Shown in pieces: positions 1 to 12,887 of a stretch of DNA of 64,000 nt. The DNA is taken from positions 3,572,199 through 3,636,198 of the forward strand of contig NC_080713.1 of NCBI RefSeq assembly GCF_019097595.1, read 5' to 3'. How positions within the stretch are numbered: the first letter of the stretch is position 1; each line of letters starts with the position of its first letter. The stretch comes from Hemibagrus wyckioides. Lineage: Eukaryota; Chordata; Actinopteri; Siluriformes; Bagridae. The translations under genes and the position numbers were made by a program. The notes under the pieces are model-generated. The model saw only the letters and a list, made by a program, of their open reading frames with translations. It did no database searches and was not told the DNA's origin.

Positions 1-700
1 AAGCAGGCCTCCTCCTCAGGGGAAGGGATTCCTGGCTACTCTGCAAATGAGGAATAAAAGGGATGGGGTTTTAGGGAGGAGGAGGAAGAGGAGGAAGGAG
101 AGGGGGTGGGATAGACGAGTTAATACGAGAGGGAGCGGTCGCGATCTGACTCCCAGGCCCTTCCTGGCGCTCATCCAAACCGTAACACGTTGCAGAGTGA
201 AGACTAGACAATCTCTGCACCTAGTCCACTCCTTCAGGTTCTCACTCCTGCCCCTTCTTCTTTTGGTTAATTGAGAAGACAAATGAATCTTTCAGTGGCC
301 ACTACAGCGCTGCTATACATCAGTCACGACAATGTTAGCTTTATTAAGGAGGTCTGGCGCTGAGCTGAGCCATATGTTAGCCTCTGCCCCCTAAGCACGC
401 ACAGCCTCACCTCCACACCGGCGTAATAGCCAGAGTAATTGCCCGCCGTTTTATTATTAAATGTAATTTGCGCTCTAATGGAATCGGTTCAACGGTCTTC
501 TTGTCTTCGCTGGACCCGACGCACCGCTCCGGGAACACGTGGCAGGAAGTAATTACGCGAGAATTTTGTATTACCTTCATGTTTTATTATATAACGTCAT
601 TAGGATACATGACAAATTCATGTAATGAGCCGAGACTTTACATTCCACTCCATCATCCTGATCTACAGACTGGGAAATTAACGCTTAGTGCGCATACACT
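1..700. other. Noncoding sequence, no gene recognised
   Basis: Mixed-composition sequence with a purine-rich stretch near 60-110. The short open frames here overlap on both strands and match no family I know. The part from about 290 to 680 is compositionally complex and free of simple repeats, so a distal regulatory element is possible, but nothing specific can be named. Confidence 0.5.
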
Positions 701-707
701 TTTTACT

Positions 708-751
708 CTCACACACAAACACACACACACACACACACACTTACTCACAAA

Positions 752-786
<35 letters not shown>

Positions 787-797
787 TTACTCACAAA

Positions 798-830
<33 letters not shown>

Positions 831-844
831 TTACTCACAAGCTC

Positions 845-879
<35 letters not shown>

Positions 880-1052
880 GACACCCACACACACACAGGG
901 TCAAAATCTTTCTTTCACACACACACACACACACACAGTTACAAACTCTCTCTCTCTCACACACACACACATGATCACAAGCTCTCTCGCAAAAACATAC
1001 ACACACTCACTCGCACACAAACACACACACGTACACACACACACACACACAA

Positions 1053-1110
<58 letters not shown>

Positions 1111-1210
1111 GTGGACACACACAAAGTCAAAAACTCTCTCATACAAACACACACACACTTACTAACAAACTCCCTCTGACTCACACACTCACACACACAC
1201 ACATACTGAT

Positions 1211-1244
<34 letters not shown>

Positions 1245-1335
1245 GCACACACACACACACACAATCACAAACTCTTTCTCTCTCTCTCCCTCTCTCATTC
1301 TATCTCTCTCTCCCTCACACACACACACTTTCACT
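708..1335. repeat. Compound (CA)n/(CT)n microsatellite block
   Basis: About 630 bp in which runs of CA and runs of CT alternate, separated by short linkers such as TTACTCACAAACTC. The linker-CT-CA module recurs several times, so the block grew by duplication of compound units and not only by dinucleotide slippage. Long open frames on both strands are only repeat translations (His-Thr, Leu-Ser, Arg-Glu). No gene. Confidence 0.95.
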
Positions 1336-1429
1336 CATTATAATATTATAATTATTTATTATGTATACACATTCAGGAACAGTTACCTGAGTAAAATGAG
1401 TGAAACAGGAAATAAATAGCTTGCAAATG

Positions 1430-2340
1430 CACCTTAAAAGTCTACAGACATCAGCCATGTGTGCTAGAACGCTGCTTATAACCTAGCAAGAAAGCTAGCT
1501 CTCTCTAGAATTGCAGCTAATTCTTGCTAATGAATCCTACTATGCTAATGAGCGCTGGTGTGCTAACTATGCATGAAGAAAAGCAAATGTAGCAAAGCTA
1601 ACAAAATCAATTCAGGTAGACCAAACAGATATCGCTGGATTAATGAGCTAAAAGTGTCACTAAAATTAGCTCAATTAGCTCACTCAGGTAATGCTGCTAA
1701 TGTTGCCGCTGTTTTCAGTGCTCATGAAGGACAAACTTGGCCAAATTCATGCTAAGTGCTTTGTCTTTGTGAGAAAATAAAACATACTTTTCTTCAGAAA
1801 TAATAATAGTTCTAACAACTTGTGAGCTAGTGTTGAGTAACCAGCTAGCTAGCTAGGTTTGCTCAGTGTTGTTACATTAACTAGGCAAACCTCTTCTTGT
1901 AAGCTAGCTAGCAAGCGAAATGAGCTAACTCTAAAGTACTTCAAGCTACTGAATGATGGTTGTACTTCAGACTAGCTCACAGGCTATGAGTACGAGACTA
2001 AATAAAACATAGCTGCTAATTAGAATAACTTAAGATAATGATACCTGTTGCTGTAAATAAACACACTAATTGGGCCTGATGCTAACTAATAATAAATCAT
2101 GTTCAACTAGCACATTTTGTTCTCTTGTAATGTTGCTAATATAATGAGCTGGGCTTGGAAAAGCTAGGCTAATAACATTATAATGTTAATTGTGTTATGT
2201 ATGTACCTGAGGTTAGCTAGCAAACAAATGATTCTAGCGTTTTGTTTTGTATTTTCTAACAACAGCTCCATTTTTACCCGTCGCCCCTTTAATTCTGAAC
2301 GTTAGCCTAGCTTGTGCATGTTTTCGTCTTGTCTAGCTGT
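1430..2340. repeat. GCTA/GCTAGC-word-rich degenerate block
   Basis: The words GCTAG, GCTAA and AGCTAGCTAG occur far more often than in neighbouring DNA (for example around 1490-1560, 1660-1700, 1840-1930 and 2150-2230). There is no fixed period. It resembles a decayed short tandem repeat. A similar vocabulary returns at 32560-33400. No coding potential is recognised. Confidence 0.55.
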
Positions 2341-2896
2341 AATCAGACGAGTGGGAGAGGGAGAAATACGGAGAAATAAGGCTAAGATTTATGGATGGAT
2401 GCTGAAGTCAGCATGCTCTTATCGTAATCTTTAAGCCTGAAAAAGCAACAGTGTGGTCACCAGGCTCTCGCTCCACCCATCCATCCAGCCTTGTTCAAAC
2501 AGTCCAGATAACATCTGCCTTCAACATGAGCTTCTCTGTTACCACAACATTCAGTCTCCTGGATAAAACTTCACTCCTCCTGACAACAGCAGCTCAGCGA
2601 ATACCACAGAGCAAGCAGGGAAGTCTTTCCAGAGACTTAGCAACCCTGAGGATTTTTTTTTGGTACATGCCTCACAATTAACTCACATTATTAGCCTAGT
2701 TTTTGCTATAAAGATATGAGTGAATGAGTTGTGCTAACCGCTAACCGTCAATTTCCCTGTCTGTACATCAGTTCGGTATATTAGCAACAGTACTAGAGTT
2801 ATCAAAGCTAGCTAAGGGTAATTATATTATACTTTAATTATACTTCCAACAAATTCTGATAGCTGAAACTCATATAAAATCCTTCAAAAGAGGATT
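2341..2896. other. Noncoding sequence, nothing recognised
   Basis: Moderately AT-rich intergenic sequence between the GCTA-rich block and a SINE. The 76-codon frame at 2451-2681 shows no family similarity that I recognise. Confidence 0.5.
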
Positions 2897-3066
2897 GTGG
2901 ACTGTGATAGCTTAGTGGTTAAGGCTACTGATCGGAAGGTTCAAATCCTAGGTCCACCAAGCGGCCACTGCTGGGCCCCTGAGCAAGGCCCATAACCCTG
3001 AATAAAATGAGATAAATTGTAAGTCACTCTGGATAAGAGCATTTGCCAAATGCCAGAAATGTAAAT
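2897..3066 (+). mobile_element. tRNA-derived SINE, near full length
   Basis: A pol III-type head is visible: an A box TAGCTTAGTGG at 2908-2918 and a B box GGTTCAAATCC at 2938-2948. The body continues with the CTGGGCCCCTGAGCAAGGCC motif shared with the other SINEs here. It ends in the teleost SINE tail CTCTGGATAAGAGC...TGCCAAATGCC...AAATGTAAAT. Orientation is taken from the box order. It is a retroposon, not a functional tRNA gene, because no cloverleaf can be folded from the head. Confidence 0.85.
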
Positions 3067-5829
3067 ACTGACAGAAAGTGTTAATTATACATTAGCGTCG
3101 ATGGCAACACCGTCAAAGATATATGTTAACCAAAATGTTGACCAAAAATGTAAAAAAAATGACCGAACCAACATTTCCTGACAGAATGTGTTTTCATATC
3201 AATAAATAACGGTTATAATTTGTCCGAAAGTCGACTGAACAAGTTCCAATTGCTATGGATACACTAACGTATGCTGTCAGTTACAGAAAATGTATCGAGA
3301 GCAATCGTCTGACGGATCAGACTCGAGAATTGAATCAAAGTGTAATAAGGAGCTAATATTGTTTTGCCAGCTCATACAGCAATTCCCGATAAGATGTTTT
3401 AGTCATGGGGTTAGCATTTAGAACCGGGTTTGTTGAATAAGAATTTGCTGTATGTGGCTGGATTTTTGGCAAACTAGCATACCAAACTCAAATTTCCACA
3501 ATTTCCTCATCAGTCCAGATTGAGCAACGTCACCGGGTCATTGTTGTTTGAACACTGAAGTCCAAACAATACCACCGAAAGCCGGAGAGATGGATACAGT
3601 GTGTAAAACATTATGGAGGTCCGACGTGCCTCGAGTCACAGATTCTGCAACTGTCATGTGAATACTATAACTCCTCTGTCCTTTAACAGCCAAGGCAAGA
3701 GGTCAGCATGCTAGAGAGAAACAGAGATCCCCAGGCCATGTGAGAAAAAGTACAGAAGGATGATGCATGGATTCAGATGAAGTGCAGATTTGAAGGCAAC
3801 ACTTCTGACAAGTTTATCAGTGCTATTTTTGGAGCTGCTTCTGCTATTAAGCACGCATAAAGACAGAAGAAGCAGTGCTGCTGCTATGCATTTGTTTTTT
3901 TCTGCGATGGCTAATACTTCCTGATTGCTCTGTCCTTGCCCTGGAGAGCATGATCACTGGAGAACTGGAGTCATGGCTCCGACTGTTGCTGTGGAAGCCG
4001 GATACACCAGCACATTTGCACAAGGGCCAGAGATCTTCCAGCTATCCATGGAGGTCACTTCACCCCTCCTTATGCTCCTCATCTCTCACTCCCATCAAGC
4101 CTCCCTGGAAGTCGTTCTATTTCTCAGTCCCTTTTAATTTCTCCTCCCCCTTCCATATCTGTCCGTCTTCTCCTCGTTTCCTTCTTCTTAATTTCTACAG
4201 AGCCTGTGACGCTGGTCTGAGCGTCGTGGGAAGCGGGACAGGGGTTTTTCTGAGTAGCTCATAAAAAGACCCCATGCCTGCTCATCTCAGCGTCTCCGTT
4301 GCATCCAGCATGCCGATGCTCTGAGACGGACAATCCCTCTCATGTTGCGCCAAGCCGGAGAAATTATGCATTCTGCTTTTGTTTTTTTGTGTGTTTTTTT
4401 TGTTGTTTTCTCACAGCAGCCTCCTAGCAACACATTTCCCCGAAAGCCTCCGACTGAAGTATTCTCTGGAGATGCTTCAACTGAGGACAAGCACCACACG
4501 CCCACTCCTTGGAGTTCCTTAGAGGTCATATTTTGCTACACTGCTAAAGTGAAACAGCACAGGCGCAGAAATGTTCAGGACTGCAATGTGGCAGGCAATG
4601 CAGGCAAGTCCAGTGATTGTAGGGTGAAGTCCAAGCCAAATTTGGTCATGCTAATCTACTCGGCTCAGAGGGTCAGAAAGACAGAGTTGTGGGTACACCC
4701 ATCTTCTCAGGAGGACGCAGCTGGGAGAGTTAATGAAGACATGTAGTGATGACATTGTCAAGAACCAAGCCACCACAATTTGTCTGGGATTCTTGACCAA
4801 GAACCCAATGGTTCTGTTCGTCTCCTACTGTGTTCCCCAGTGTACCCCTAAAGCTGTCAGAGTCTCCCAAGTCTGAGCATGCTGACATTTAGTTTTTACA
4901 CTAGAAAAACTTTGAGGCTCAGGCTATTCCCAGCAGCCTGTGAACCCAGGCCAAGGTTTTTATCACTGGGCTCCAACAAGACCATGGAGTCCCTCCTCCT
5001 CCTCCCCACAGGGAGAGCTGGAGGAAGTCGTAGGATGATAAAAATGGGCTATTAGAAGGCCTGCACAGGCCCCATGGGTTCATTAAACTCCCTTAATCTC
5101 ACATATCAGGGCACTGGCCATCTCAAATTGTGCCTCGCCTATAGCATGGAGAATGAGAGGGGCACTGCTAGGATCCTTAACAAAAAAAAATGCAGCCCTA
5201 TTACCAATGCATTTCCTTTCAGACATTCAGAATGCAGAAATACAGTGTAGGAATTTTCCATGCGAGACACACAATTGGGAATTGGTGGCTAAAGAGAATA
5301 CCTTTCAGTCTTAATCATATGTGTGTAGGGGGGGGTCTTAGTTGGCCAAGATTCTCATGTAAAATAAGCTTTATGAAGAAATTTCCTGAGGGCCTAAAAG
5401 CCTTTACAGTATAAAGGGATCATGGTTATTGAAAACATAAGCACAAAACCTAACAGAATGCCAACATGTTAGAGACCCAGCAGTGGCATGAGAGCAGATA
5501 TGTGGGGGAGTGAGAAAGAGGAGAAGACCAAGGCAGCAAGTTAGAGTAAGAGAAAGAAAGATCATTTAGATAGATATGTCTGGCCTAAAAATAACATAAA
5601 TCTCTGACGCCTTGTCTCTGCTCAGCACTTAGACCAGCATTCATCCCCCCCCCCCCGAAGGTTGTGAGATTTAGGGGCAGATGAACAAGGCCACCACTTC
5701 ATCAAGTCTCTCTGTCCTTCTCTGCATACACATGAAAACTACACTGTTCTGCTTCTTAAGATTCACTGGCATCACTTTCATAAGCCAGAGACTGTGGGTT
5801 CGAGTTCCATCTGGGGTGAGTTCACATTT
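3067..5829. other. Noncoding sequence, no gene recognised
   Basis: About 2.8 kb of intergenic DNA. The frames at 3875-4264 and 4342-4746 are the longest, but they overlap frames on other registers and match no known family. A C(11) tract lies near 5646-5656. The part from about 5030 to 5175 is complex and repeat-free, with a short near-palindrome AGGCCTGCACAGGCC, and might be a regulatory element; this is weak inference. Confidence 0.5.
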
Positions 5830-6018
5830 AGGGGCAGTGGTGGCTTGAATGATTAAGGTGCTGGGTTGTTGAGGTTCACGCCCCTGCACCACCAAGCTGC
5901 CACTGTTGGGCCGTTGAGCAAGGACCTTAACCATACCTGCTGCAGGGTTGTTGTATTATGGCTGACTCTGTGCCCTGACCCCAACTTCCTAACAAACTGG
6001 GATATGCAAAGCATTTCT
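5830..6018 (+). mobile_element. tRNA-derived SINE (GGGGCAGTGG-headed family)
   Basis: Begins with GGGGCAGTGGTGGCTTGAAT (A-box region at about 5841), has a B-box-like GGTTCACGCCC at 5873-5883, then CACCAAGCTGCCACTGTTGG and GAGCAAGGACCTTAACC. It closes with the family 3' part (GCCCTGACCCCAAC, GGATATGCAAAG). The same family is found in reverse at 9850-10008 and 18606-18856. This family supplies the sequence that became the large minisatellite at 27041-29360. Confidence 0.85.
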
Positions 6019-6077
6019 TTCAAATAAAAACTGATATCATTTACTTTCTCTTTTGCACCAATGATCTGCATTAAAAC

Positions 6078-6078
6078 A

Positions 6079-6165
<87 letters not shown>
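6078..6165. repeat. (CTAT)n microsatellite
   Basis: About 22 uninterrupted CTAT units, lying between a forward SINE and a reverse SINE fragment. Confidence 0.97.
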
Positions 6166-6195
6166 AGAAACACATGAGAACTGAGGGCAAGCAGC

Positions 6196-6290
6196 CTTTA
6201 ATATCACATACACTACAGCAAAGTGAAATTCTTTTCTTTGCATATCCCAGCTGATGAAGTCAGAGCGCAGGGGCAGCTATGATACATGTA
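6196..6290 (-). mobile_element. Truncated reverse SINE fragment
   Basis: Carries the 3' part of the GGGGCAGTGG-headed SINE in reverse: AGTGAAATTCTTTTCTTTGC, CATATCCCAG, TCAGAGCGCAGGG and GCTATGATAC, which match the corresponding part of the copy at 18606-18856. The head is absent. Confidence 0.75.
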
Positions 6291-6789
6291 TAGTTTTATA
6301 AGTCTTCCAACTGCAGATTGAAACGGATGAATTCTAAAACAATATTTTCTCACAAAACTTTAAAAGCATGTTTTCATTTCTGTAATGCACCATAAAATTC
6401 TTTCTAAAATCACATTTATGTCACAGAGATGATCTTCACTGTTGTACTGTGTTGTTGATGTTTTAACCTAAAAGTAAAAAGGTTTCTAGCACTCGCTATA
6501 AGGTTCTTAATTTCATCCTTTCCTTTGGGGAAATCTTCGAATGTTTATGTAGAATTATAAAACAGAGGATATGAGGTTTAAATAAAAAAGTTACAAGTAA
6601 AACTTTTACCGAAAAAGTTTGCCTTCAACATACAGAAAAGGCTTGATGAAGGATTTGTTTGAAAAGTGTGATGTAGCCTATTTTTCTCTTTTAAAATTAA
6701 TTTTAGTACTAAAATGAGAAGTGTCTAACTCCTAAAATGTGAAGATAACATGCAAGTTAATTCTTAAAGTTTAAAAAACATTGCCTCTA
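6291..6789. other. AT-rich noncoding sequence
   Basis: AT-rich with no repeat periodicity and no recognisable coding or RNA feature. Confidence 0.5.
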
Positions 6790-7150
6790 ATATTCCCAGC
6801 GCTGGCGTGATGGCTTGATATGCTGCAGATCTTTTCTTAACACCCCCCAGGCCATGTGCTGAGTGGCCTCCCCGATGGACTGAGTGCTTAATGACAGGGC
6901 TCTGACATTCCTGACGAGGGCCTGAGTGAGCAGACTAATTAGATCTGTGTTCTCTGAATTGGTCTTATCCTCCTCACACTAGCGGCCAATACATCAGACC
7001 ACTGGCTCAAGACACGGCAGCTACCAGGCTTATCACACAACACTCAATAACACTGATAGAGCGCAGCCCTGCTGTTGGCTCACGTCGACAAGGGGGGTTA
7101 CGGGGGAGGTGAGGAGTTGGGGTCAGAGGTCAAAGGCTGAGGCGGTGCTG
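6790..7150. promoter_or_regulatory. Candidate conserved noncoding block
   Basis: A repeat-free, compositionally complex island bordered by AT-rich DNA and a transposon. It contains homeodomain-type cores (CTTAATGAC, GACTAATTAGAT) and a CCAAT-type word (GGCCAATAC). No open frame of note crosses it. The call is inference from texture only; alignment to other teleost foxf1 flanks would decide. Confidence 0.3.
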
Positions 7151-7296
7151 GTGGCCTTCTGACACCCTCCAAAACACTGATAGGATGGATAAGATCTATA
7201 GATAGCTATAGATACTGAATAAATCTAAGGGAGAAATGCCTTGAGTCCAGGACCAAGCAATGAAGACGGCAGGAAGACACAAGCTATAAACTTATA

Positions 7297-7888
7297 GCGG
7301 AACCTCTGCATACGAATGCCCTACCTTACAAATGTTTGACTTAAGAATTGAAATTTTGTGAGAAATTTGCATCGGCATATAAATCATTTTCAGCATACAA
7401 ACGGACCAAACCAAAACAAATGGTGGCTAAGTTGCGCGTATGTCCAGGAGCCGTTTGAAACTTGTTAGCATCAGTGGAAAGCCAAGAGAAGATTTTTTTC
7501 CAGTCAGTGAAAGCTGTTTGGAAAGAGTCAACCCACGATACCGACATCGCCTTCAACATGTGTTCAAAAGCTAGGTGATTTTTCGGGTGTTTTTTTGTTA
7601 ACAGATTGGTGGCGTGGGCGGTCTGTTCTAGTTTTAGCCCTAGCTTGGTGGCACGACTTCCTGTGAGGACCCTTGACATGGAATGCTTGGCTTGGGTCAG
7701 TTCTTTGTAAGCAGCCATACAGTTTACATACGCTTCATATTGGTCATATTGGTTATATTTTTGGGAGGCTGGAACGGATTATCTGCATTTACATTATTTC
7801 TTATGAGAAAATTTGTTTCGCAATACACATTTCTACCTTAAGAACTCGCCTCCAGAACGAATTCAATTCATATGCCGAGGTTCCACTG
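7297..7888 (-). mobile_element. Tigger/pogo-like non-autonomous DNA transposon
   Basis: The ends form imperfect terminal inverted repeats: left GCGGAACCTCTGCATACGAA from 7297, right AATTCATATGCCGAGGTTCC followed by ACTG ending at 7888. Both ends are flanked by TA (7295-7296 and 7889-7890), the target-site duplication used by the Tc1/mariner/pogo superfamily. The length is about 590 bp. A 125-codon minus-strand frame (7341-7718) fills the middle; I do not recognise a catalytic motif in it. The CAGTGGAACCTCGG-like end resembles Tigger termini, so this is most likely an internally deleted derivative. Confidence 0.75.
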
Positions 7889-7890
7889 TA

Positions 7891-8824
7891 CTTTGGTAAG
7901 TAGGTTCCAACTGTTTGGAAAGAAACAACCTCCTAAAACAAAATATTATTAGGTGCTTATTAATAATTTGTGGAAATATTTTACAGTTTACTCAGTTGGC
8001 ATGACACAAGCTTTCCAGAAAGTTCCACAGGGCATCTGGTTGAACTCCAGTGATGAATCTGAAGATGAGGTGCTACAGAAGATCAGGAGTTGAATGTAGT
8101 TATGCTCAGCAAGCAGGCTTCTATTTACAGTCGTATTTGTTGAATAGTGAAAAAATACTAATTCGTAACTGCCCTGGCTCTAGGCTCCACCCACTTTCCG
8201 AGCAATAAACAAGCACAAACAGGTCTTTTCTTGAAGCTTTACTTCAACCCAAAAAATAATCATTATAAATGAAGGCTTTCACTTTGACCCAGGTAAAGAA
8301 TTTACATAAATAAGAATCCTCACTTAATTTTTCCATCTCTGGACCTGGCACATCTGTAGTTACTGCAGATTCTTCCATAAACCTGTGGTGACTCACCCAA
8401 CTTGTGTAATACCTCTGAAAGCTTATTCCTTATCTCCTCATCATCTGTCCACCCAAAAAGTTCTGTAGCAGCTTCATTCCTCATTATTGAGCAATCATTT
8501 TCGGTGGAATGTTTAGAGAAAAATCTACTCAAACTTCAAATTTATTTTAAAATGTTCTTTGGTGGATCAGTAAATCAGACTCTTTTTGACTGAAGACCAA
8601 GGTTCCTGGACTTCTTCTTGATCTTGATCTGGATTTCCAGCTCCCTGTAAGACTATTTAGTGGAATAAAAACAAATGTTTCAAAGTTTTTTGCTTGGAAT
8701 AACATCCAAATGAGCTGAGAAATATCTGTAATGGTTCATTTGATGTGTGGTGCAATGGTGAAGAACTTCAGACTGAATCATTTTGTGCAGATTCTTGTCT
8801 ACACAGTTAGTTTCTTGAGTTTTT
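7891..8824. other. Noncoding sequence, nothing recognised
   Basis: Intergenic sequence with no repeat. A 70-codon minus-strand frame at 8320-8532 is not low complexity, but I cannot assign it to a family and it shows no splice or start context that would support an exon. Confidence 0.45.
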
Positions 8825-9080
8825 GAGAGCGGCTAGTGTTGCAGTCTCAAAGCTCCAGGGTTCCCGGTTTAATCCTGAGCTCAGTTTGCAGTCTTTGTTG
8901 ATTTTCATACATTCTCCTCATGTCTACTTGGGGTTTCTCCAGGTTCTCTAATTTCTTCCCACCTCATAAAACTGAAAAATGTTGTAGGTGGATTAGTGAC
9001 TTTAACTTGCCCCTAGGTGTGAATTGAGTGTATGAGTGTATACGTGCAAGGACTGGCATCCCATCCAGGGTGCATTCCCA
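8825..9080 (+). mobile_element. DANA/Mermaid-type SINE, diverged
   Basis: Contains the ordered landmarks of the widespread teleost tRNA-SINE with a shared central domain: a tRNA-like head (GGTTCCCGGTTTAATCC, about 8859-8875), CATACATTCTCCTCATGTCT, GGGTTTCTCCAGGTTCTCTA, then GTGTGAATTGAGTG and GACTGGCATCCCATCCAGGG. Several landmarks are mutated, so the copy is old. Confidence 0.75.
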
Positions 9081-9526
9081 AGGAAATTGCTATAGAGCAA
9101 CCCTAGCCAGGATTCTCCCCTCTGAAGAACCTTGCACTTTCTTATCAGCAAATCTTCCCAAATCTTTCCGATTAAATATCTTCTGTTCTCCAGCGTCGGG
9201 TGTAGGAACATCTGGCTGGATCTCAGAACAGGTACGAACATCTGGAAGTGTGCAGCTGAAAAGCTGGTGACAACCCCACACACATTACATCGGTGTGAGT
9301 AATAATGTTCTCGAAGTGCTTTACACTCCTCTAAATCAGCTCCAATCACCTGCGCTGTCAGGCAGGCCCGAGCATTAGAGCTGCATTAGGAGCAAATCCT
9401 TATCTGAACCCAAAGTAAGCAGAAAAGTGCCTGGAAAGTAAACAGCTCAAATCAGCCTGCACCACACACACACACACACACACACACAAATAAATCACGT
9501 TTCTGATTTTGTGCTACTCCAACCTG

Positions 9527-9699
9527 CAGGACAGAAGCACAGAGTAAACAGACTCACTTCATTTGCACAAGGAAGATCTTGTGAAGCCAAAAAAATGACA
9601 CTTCTACACTTTGCAGAAGATTTTCTACAACAAAATGATGTTAAAAAGCTTGTTTTCCCGAAATATTTTTGGCATCAGGATAACGAACGCAAACGTTTC
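9527..9699. repeat. Direct duplication, copy 1
   Basis: Matches 10277-10459 along its length (CAGGACAGAAGCACAGAGTA at the left edge, GATAACGAACGCAAACGTTTC at the right) with scattered substitutions and small indels. A reverse SINE sits between the two copies. No coding role is visible. Confidence 0.9.
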
Positions 9700-9849
9700 C
9701 CCTTGACGTTGTGAAGCAAACGTTTGTTACGCAGTGTTTGTTGAACGTTGCATAACAGTTGGCAGTGCAATGTTTCTGACTTTAGGGTTTGATCCTGGAC
9801 TACTTTTCTGAGCACAGAGTGTTTAGAACTGAGGGCATGAAACCCGGTC

Positions 9850-10008
9850 AGAGCCTACGGGTAGCTATGATACAGTGCCCCTGGAGCAGAGAGGGTTAAG
9901 GGCCTTGCTCAATTGCCCAATAGTGGAGTTTGGTGGTGCTGGGGCTTGAATCCCAAACCTCCGATCAACAACCCAGAGCCTTAACCACTTGAGCCACCAC
10001 TGCCCCCT
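9850..10008 (-). mobile_element. tRNA-derived SINE (GGGGCAGTGG family), reverse
   Basis: Read on the minus strand it begins GGGGGCAGTGGTGGCTCAAG (A box TGGCTCAAGTGG at 9997-9986), followed by AAGGCTCTGGGTTGTTGATC and a B-box-like GATTCAAGCCC. It then has CACCAAACTCCACTATTGGG, GAGCAAGGCCCTTAACCCTC and ACTGTATCATAGCTACCC. It is the best-preserved local head of the family and matches the 20-bp unit of the minisatellite at 27041-29360. Confidence 0.88.
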
Positions 10009-10141
10009 TCGGTTCATACCTGTTTGGTTCTTGGTACTTGGTTCGCTTGGTTTCTGAGTTCTGGTGCAGACCAAAGAACAACTGAACTTCAGCTAAACCG
10101 TAATGTGGTCCACATTCTGGTGTGGAAGGGATTGGTTCAGC

Positions 10142-10185
10142 TTACATTTACATTTCAGACGCCCTTATCCAGAGCAAACATCATT
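10142..10185 (-). mobile_element. SINE tail fragment
   Basis: TTACATTTACATTTCAGACG followed by CCCTTATCCAGAGC is the reverse complement of the common teleost SINE tail that also ends the copy at 2897-3066. Confidence 0.6.
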
Positions 10186-10276
10186 TACAAAAATGTCCAT
10201 CTCCATGGTCAGAAATCTTCATACTGTATATATGAGTTTCTTGTTTGCTGGTTTTCCTGATAAACAACAACAAAAA

Positions 10277-10459
10277 CAGGACAGAAGCACAGAGTAAACA
10301 GACTCGCTTCATTTGCTCAAGGAAGATCTGAGAAGCCAAAAAAATGACACTTCTACACTTTGCAGATTTTCTACAACTAATTGCTAAAAGAGGACGTTAA
10401 AAAGCTAGTTTTGCCGAAAAAATATTTTTTGGCATCAGGATAACGAACGCAAACGTTTC
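10277..10459. repeat. Direct duplication, copy 2
   Basis: Second copy of the segment at 9527-9699, same orientation, starting 750 bp downstream. It differs by small indels, for example in the GAAGATCT...GAAGCC region and around the ATATTTTTTGGCATC segment. Confidence 0.9.
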
Positions 10460-10937
10460 TCAAACTCGACCTCAGGTTCAGAAAGATCCGCTGGTCACTG
10501 GTTGTTTTTTTGCACCAAATCATAAAATGCAATTTAAACAAACACACAAAGCTAAATTTTTCAAAAAACCTGTGTGCACTATTCATGTTTCAGGAGGCAG
10601 TTTTTAATCTGATCGTAAGCCCCGCCCCTAATCAGGTCAGAATCGGTGTTTAGTGTGAATTTGGAGAAATAAATGTCAAAAAACGTAACATTTCTGAATG
10701 TTTTTACGATGTTCTCTGTACAAACTACTTTAAATTCTGTAAATATTAATTAGTTTATTATATTAGTTTTATCCCTTTTGTCCATTAATGAGACAATAAA
10801 AAGGTCACTTGGTCAGTTATGAGTGTTTATGAGTTACGAGTAACTTAAATAAACATATATCAATGATGAAAATAGCTTTAAAATAGTTTAAGTTAAAATA
10901 GTTTTAATGTTTAAAGTGTTGTTTTGTTTGTTGTTGT
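10460..10937. other. AT-rich noncoding sequence
   Basis: No repeat, exon or RNA feature is recognised between the duplication and the polypyrimidine tract. Confidence 0.5.
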
Positions 10938-11785
<848 letters not shown>

Positions 11786-12887
11786 CTCACATCTCTATAT
11801 GTGTGTGTGTGTGTGTGGTGGAGGTGAAACAAACACAACATGAGAGAGAACTCCTAACTCCCTGGATTCCTCAGAACACTTTGAGGGTTAGATCTAAGGT
11901 CAAATTTCAGGTTAATGTGAATGTGAAAAGGTTGCTATAGCGACGGCTCGTACAAATCGTATGGTGGACCTACAGTACACAGATATTTAAAATCATTTTA
12001 TCATTGATGTTGTTGACCATCTTGAACATTTAACATTTCTGGAAGGAGTCTCCAGTGTCAGAGTTTATGCTAACATGTAGCATGTTAGCATAACGTGCTA
12101 TCAATCCTCAAGTGAGATTGAAAACAGAGCTTATGAGCGTGTTTATAAGCTGCTATAATGTAAGAACTCCTTCCGCACGTGTGAAAAGTAACTGTAAATG
12201 GATAAAAATAATTTGTTAATAACCGAGAAGTAGTAATTGCAGGCACATTGCTGTGGTGGTAGAGGAATAAAATAAAAGTCCATCTGTTTGAATGGCAACT
12301 TCTGCTTTATGATGTCATAACCAGCCGACCAATCGGCTGCTCTGGTTTAAACGCAGACACTGCAGGTGCACACTGCACTTCTTTCTTCTCTTTCTTGCTT
12401 CTCCATTACTTTTTTATTTCTTTTTTTTCTTGCTATCAACTACTGTACTCTCAGTCCCTTCATCCTTTCTCTTTCTCTTTTTCTTTCTATCTGTCTTGGT
12501 TCATCCTCTGTATCTATCTTCCTTACTTTTTTAAATTCCTTTATTCATGCCATCCCTCCATCCTTTGCAAGAAATTAAAAAATAAAATGCAACAAACTGA
12601 TTCCTCGATGCAGAAGAAACATGACGCACACGCCATCTGGCTAGCAAGCTAGCGAGACGAGTAGAGAGAGAGAGACAGAAAGAGAGAGACACACACTCAG
12701 GGATGGAGTGTGTGTGATGGACAGAGTGTGTGAAGGACAGACCGCCCAGGCTGGGTGTGTACGCAGTGTCCCTGTGTCAGGTCTCAGAGCAGACAGCGCA
12801 CCTTATAAGGCAGCAGCGGAGTTTAGCACTTGAGCATGGCAGCTGGGATCTCTGCTTAATGCAAACAGGATTACACTGCTCAGTGTA

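Noticed and set aside
2897..3066. tRNA gene
   Set aside because: A and B boxes are present but no cloverleaf or acceptor stem can be formed; the body and tail are those of a SINE.
3875..4746. Two frames of about 130 codons as a possible two-exon gene
   Set aside because: No recognisable domain; overlapping frames on both strands; no convincing splice pattern.
8320..8532. 70-codon minus-strand frame as an exon
   Set aside because: No recognised domain and no exon-like boundaries; insufficient support.
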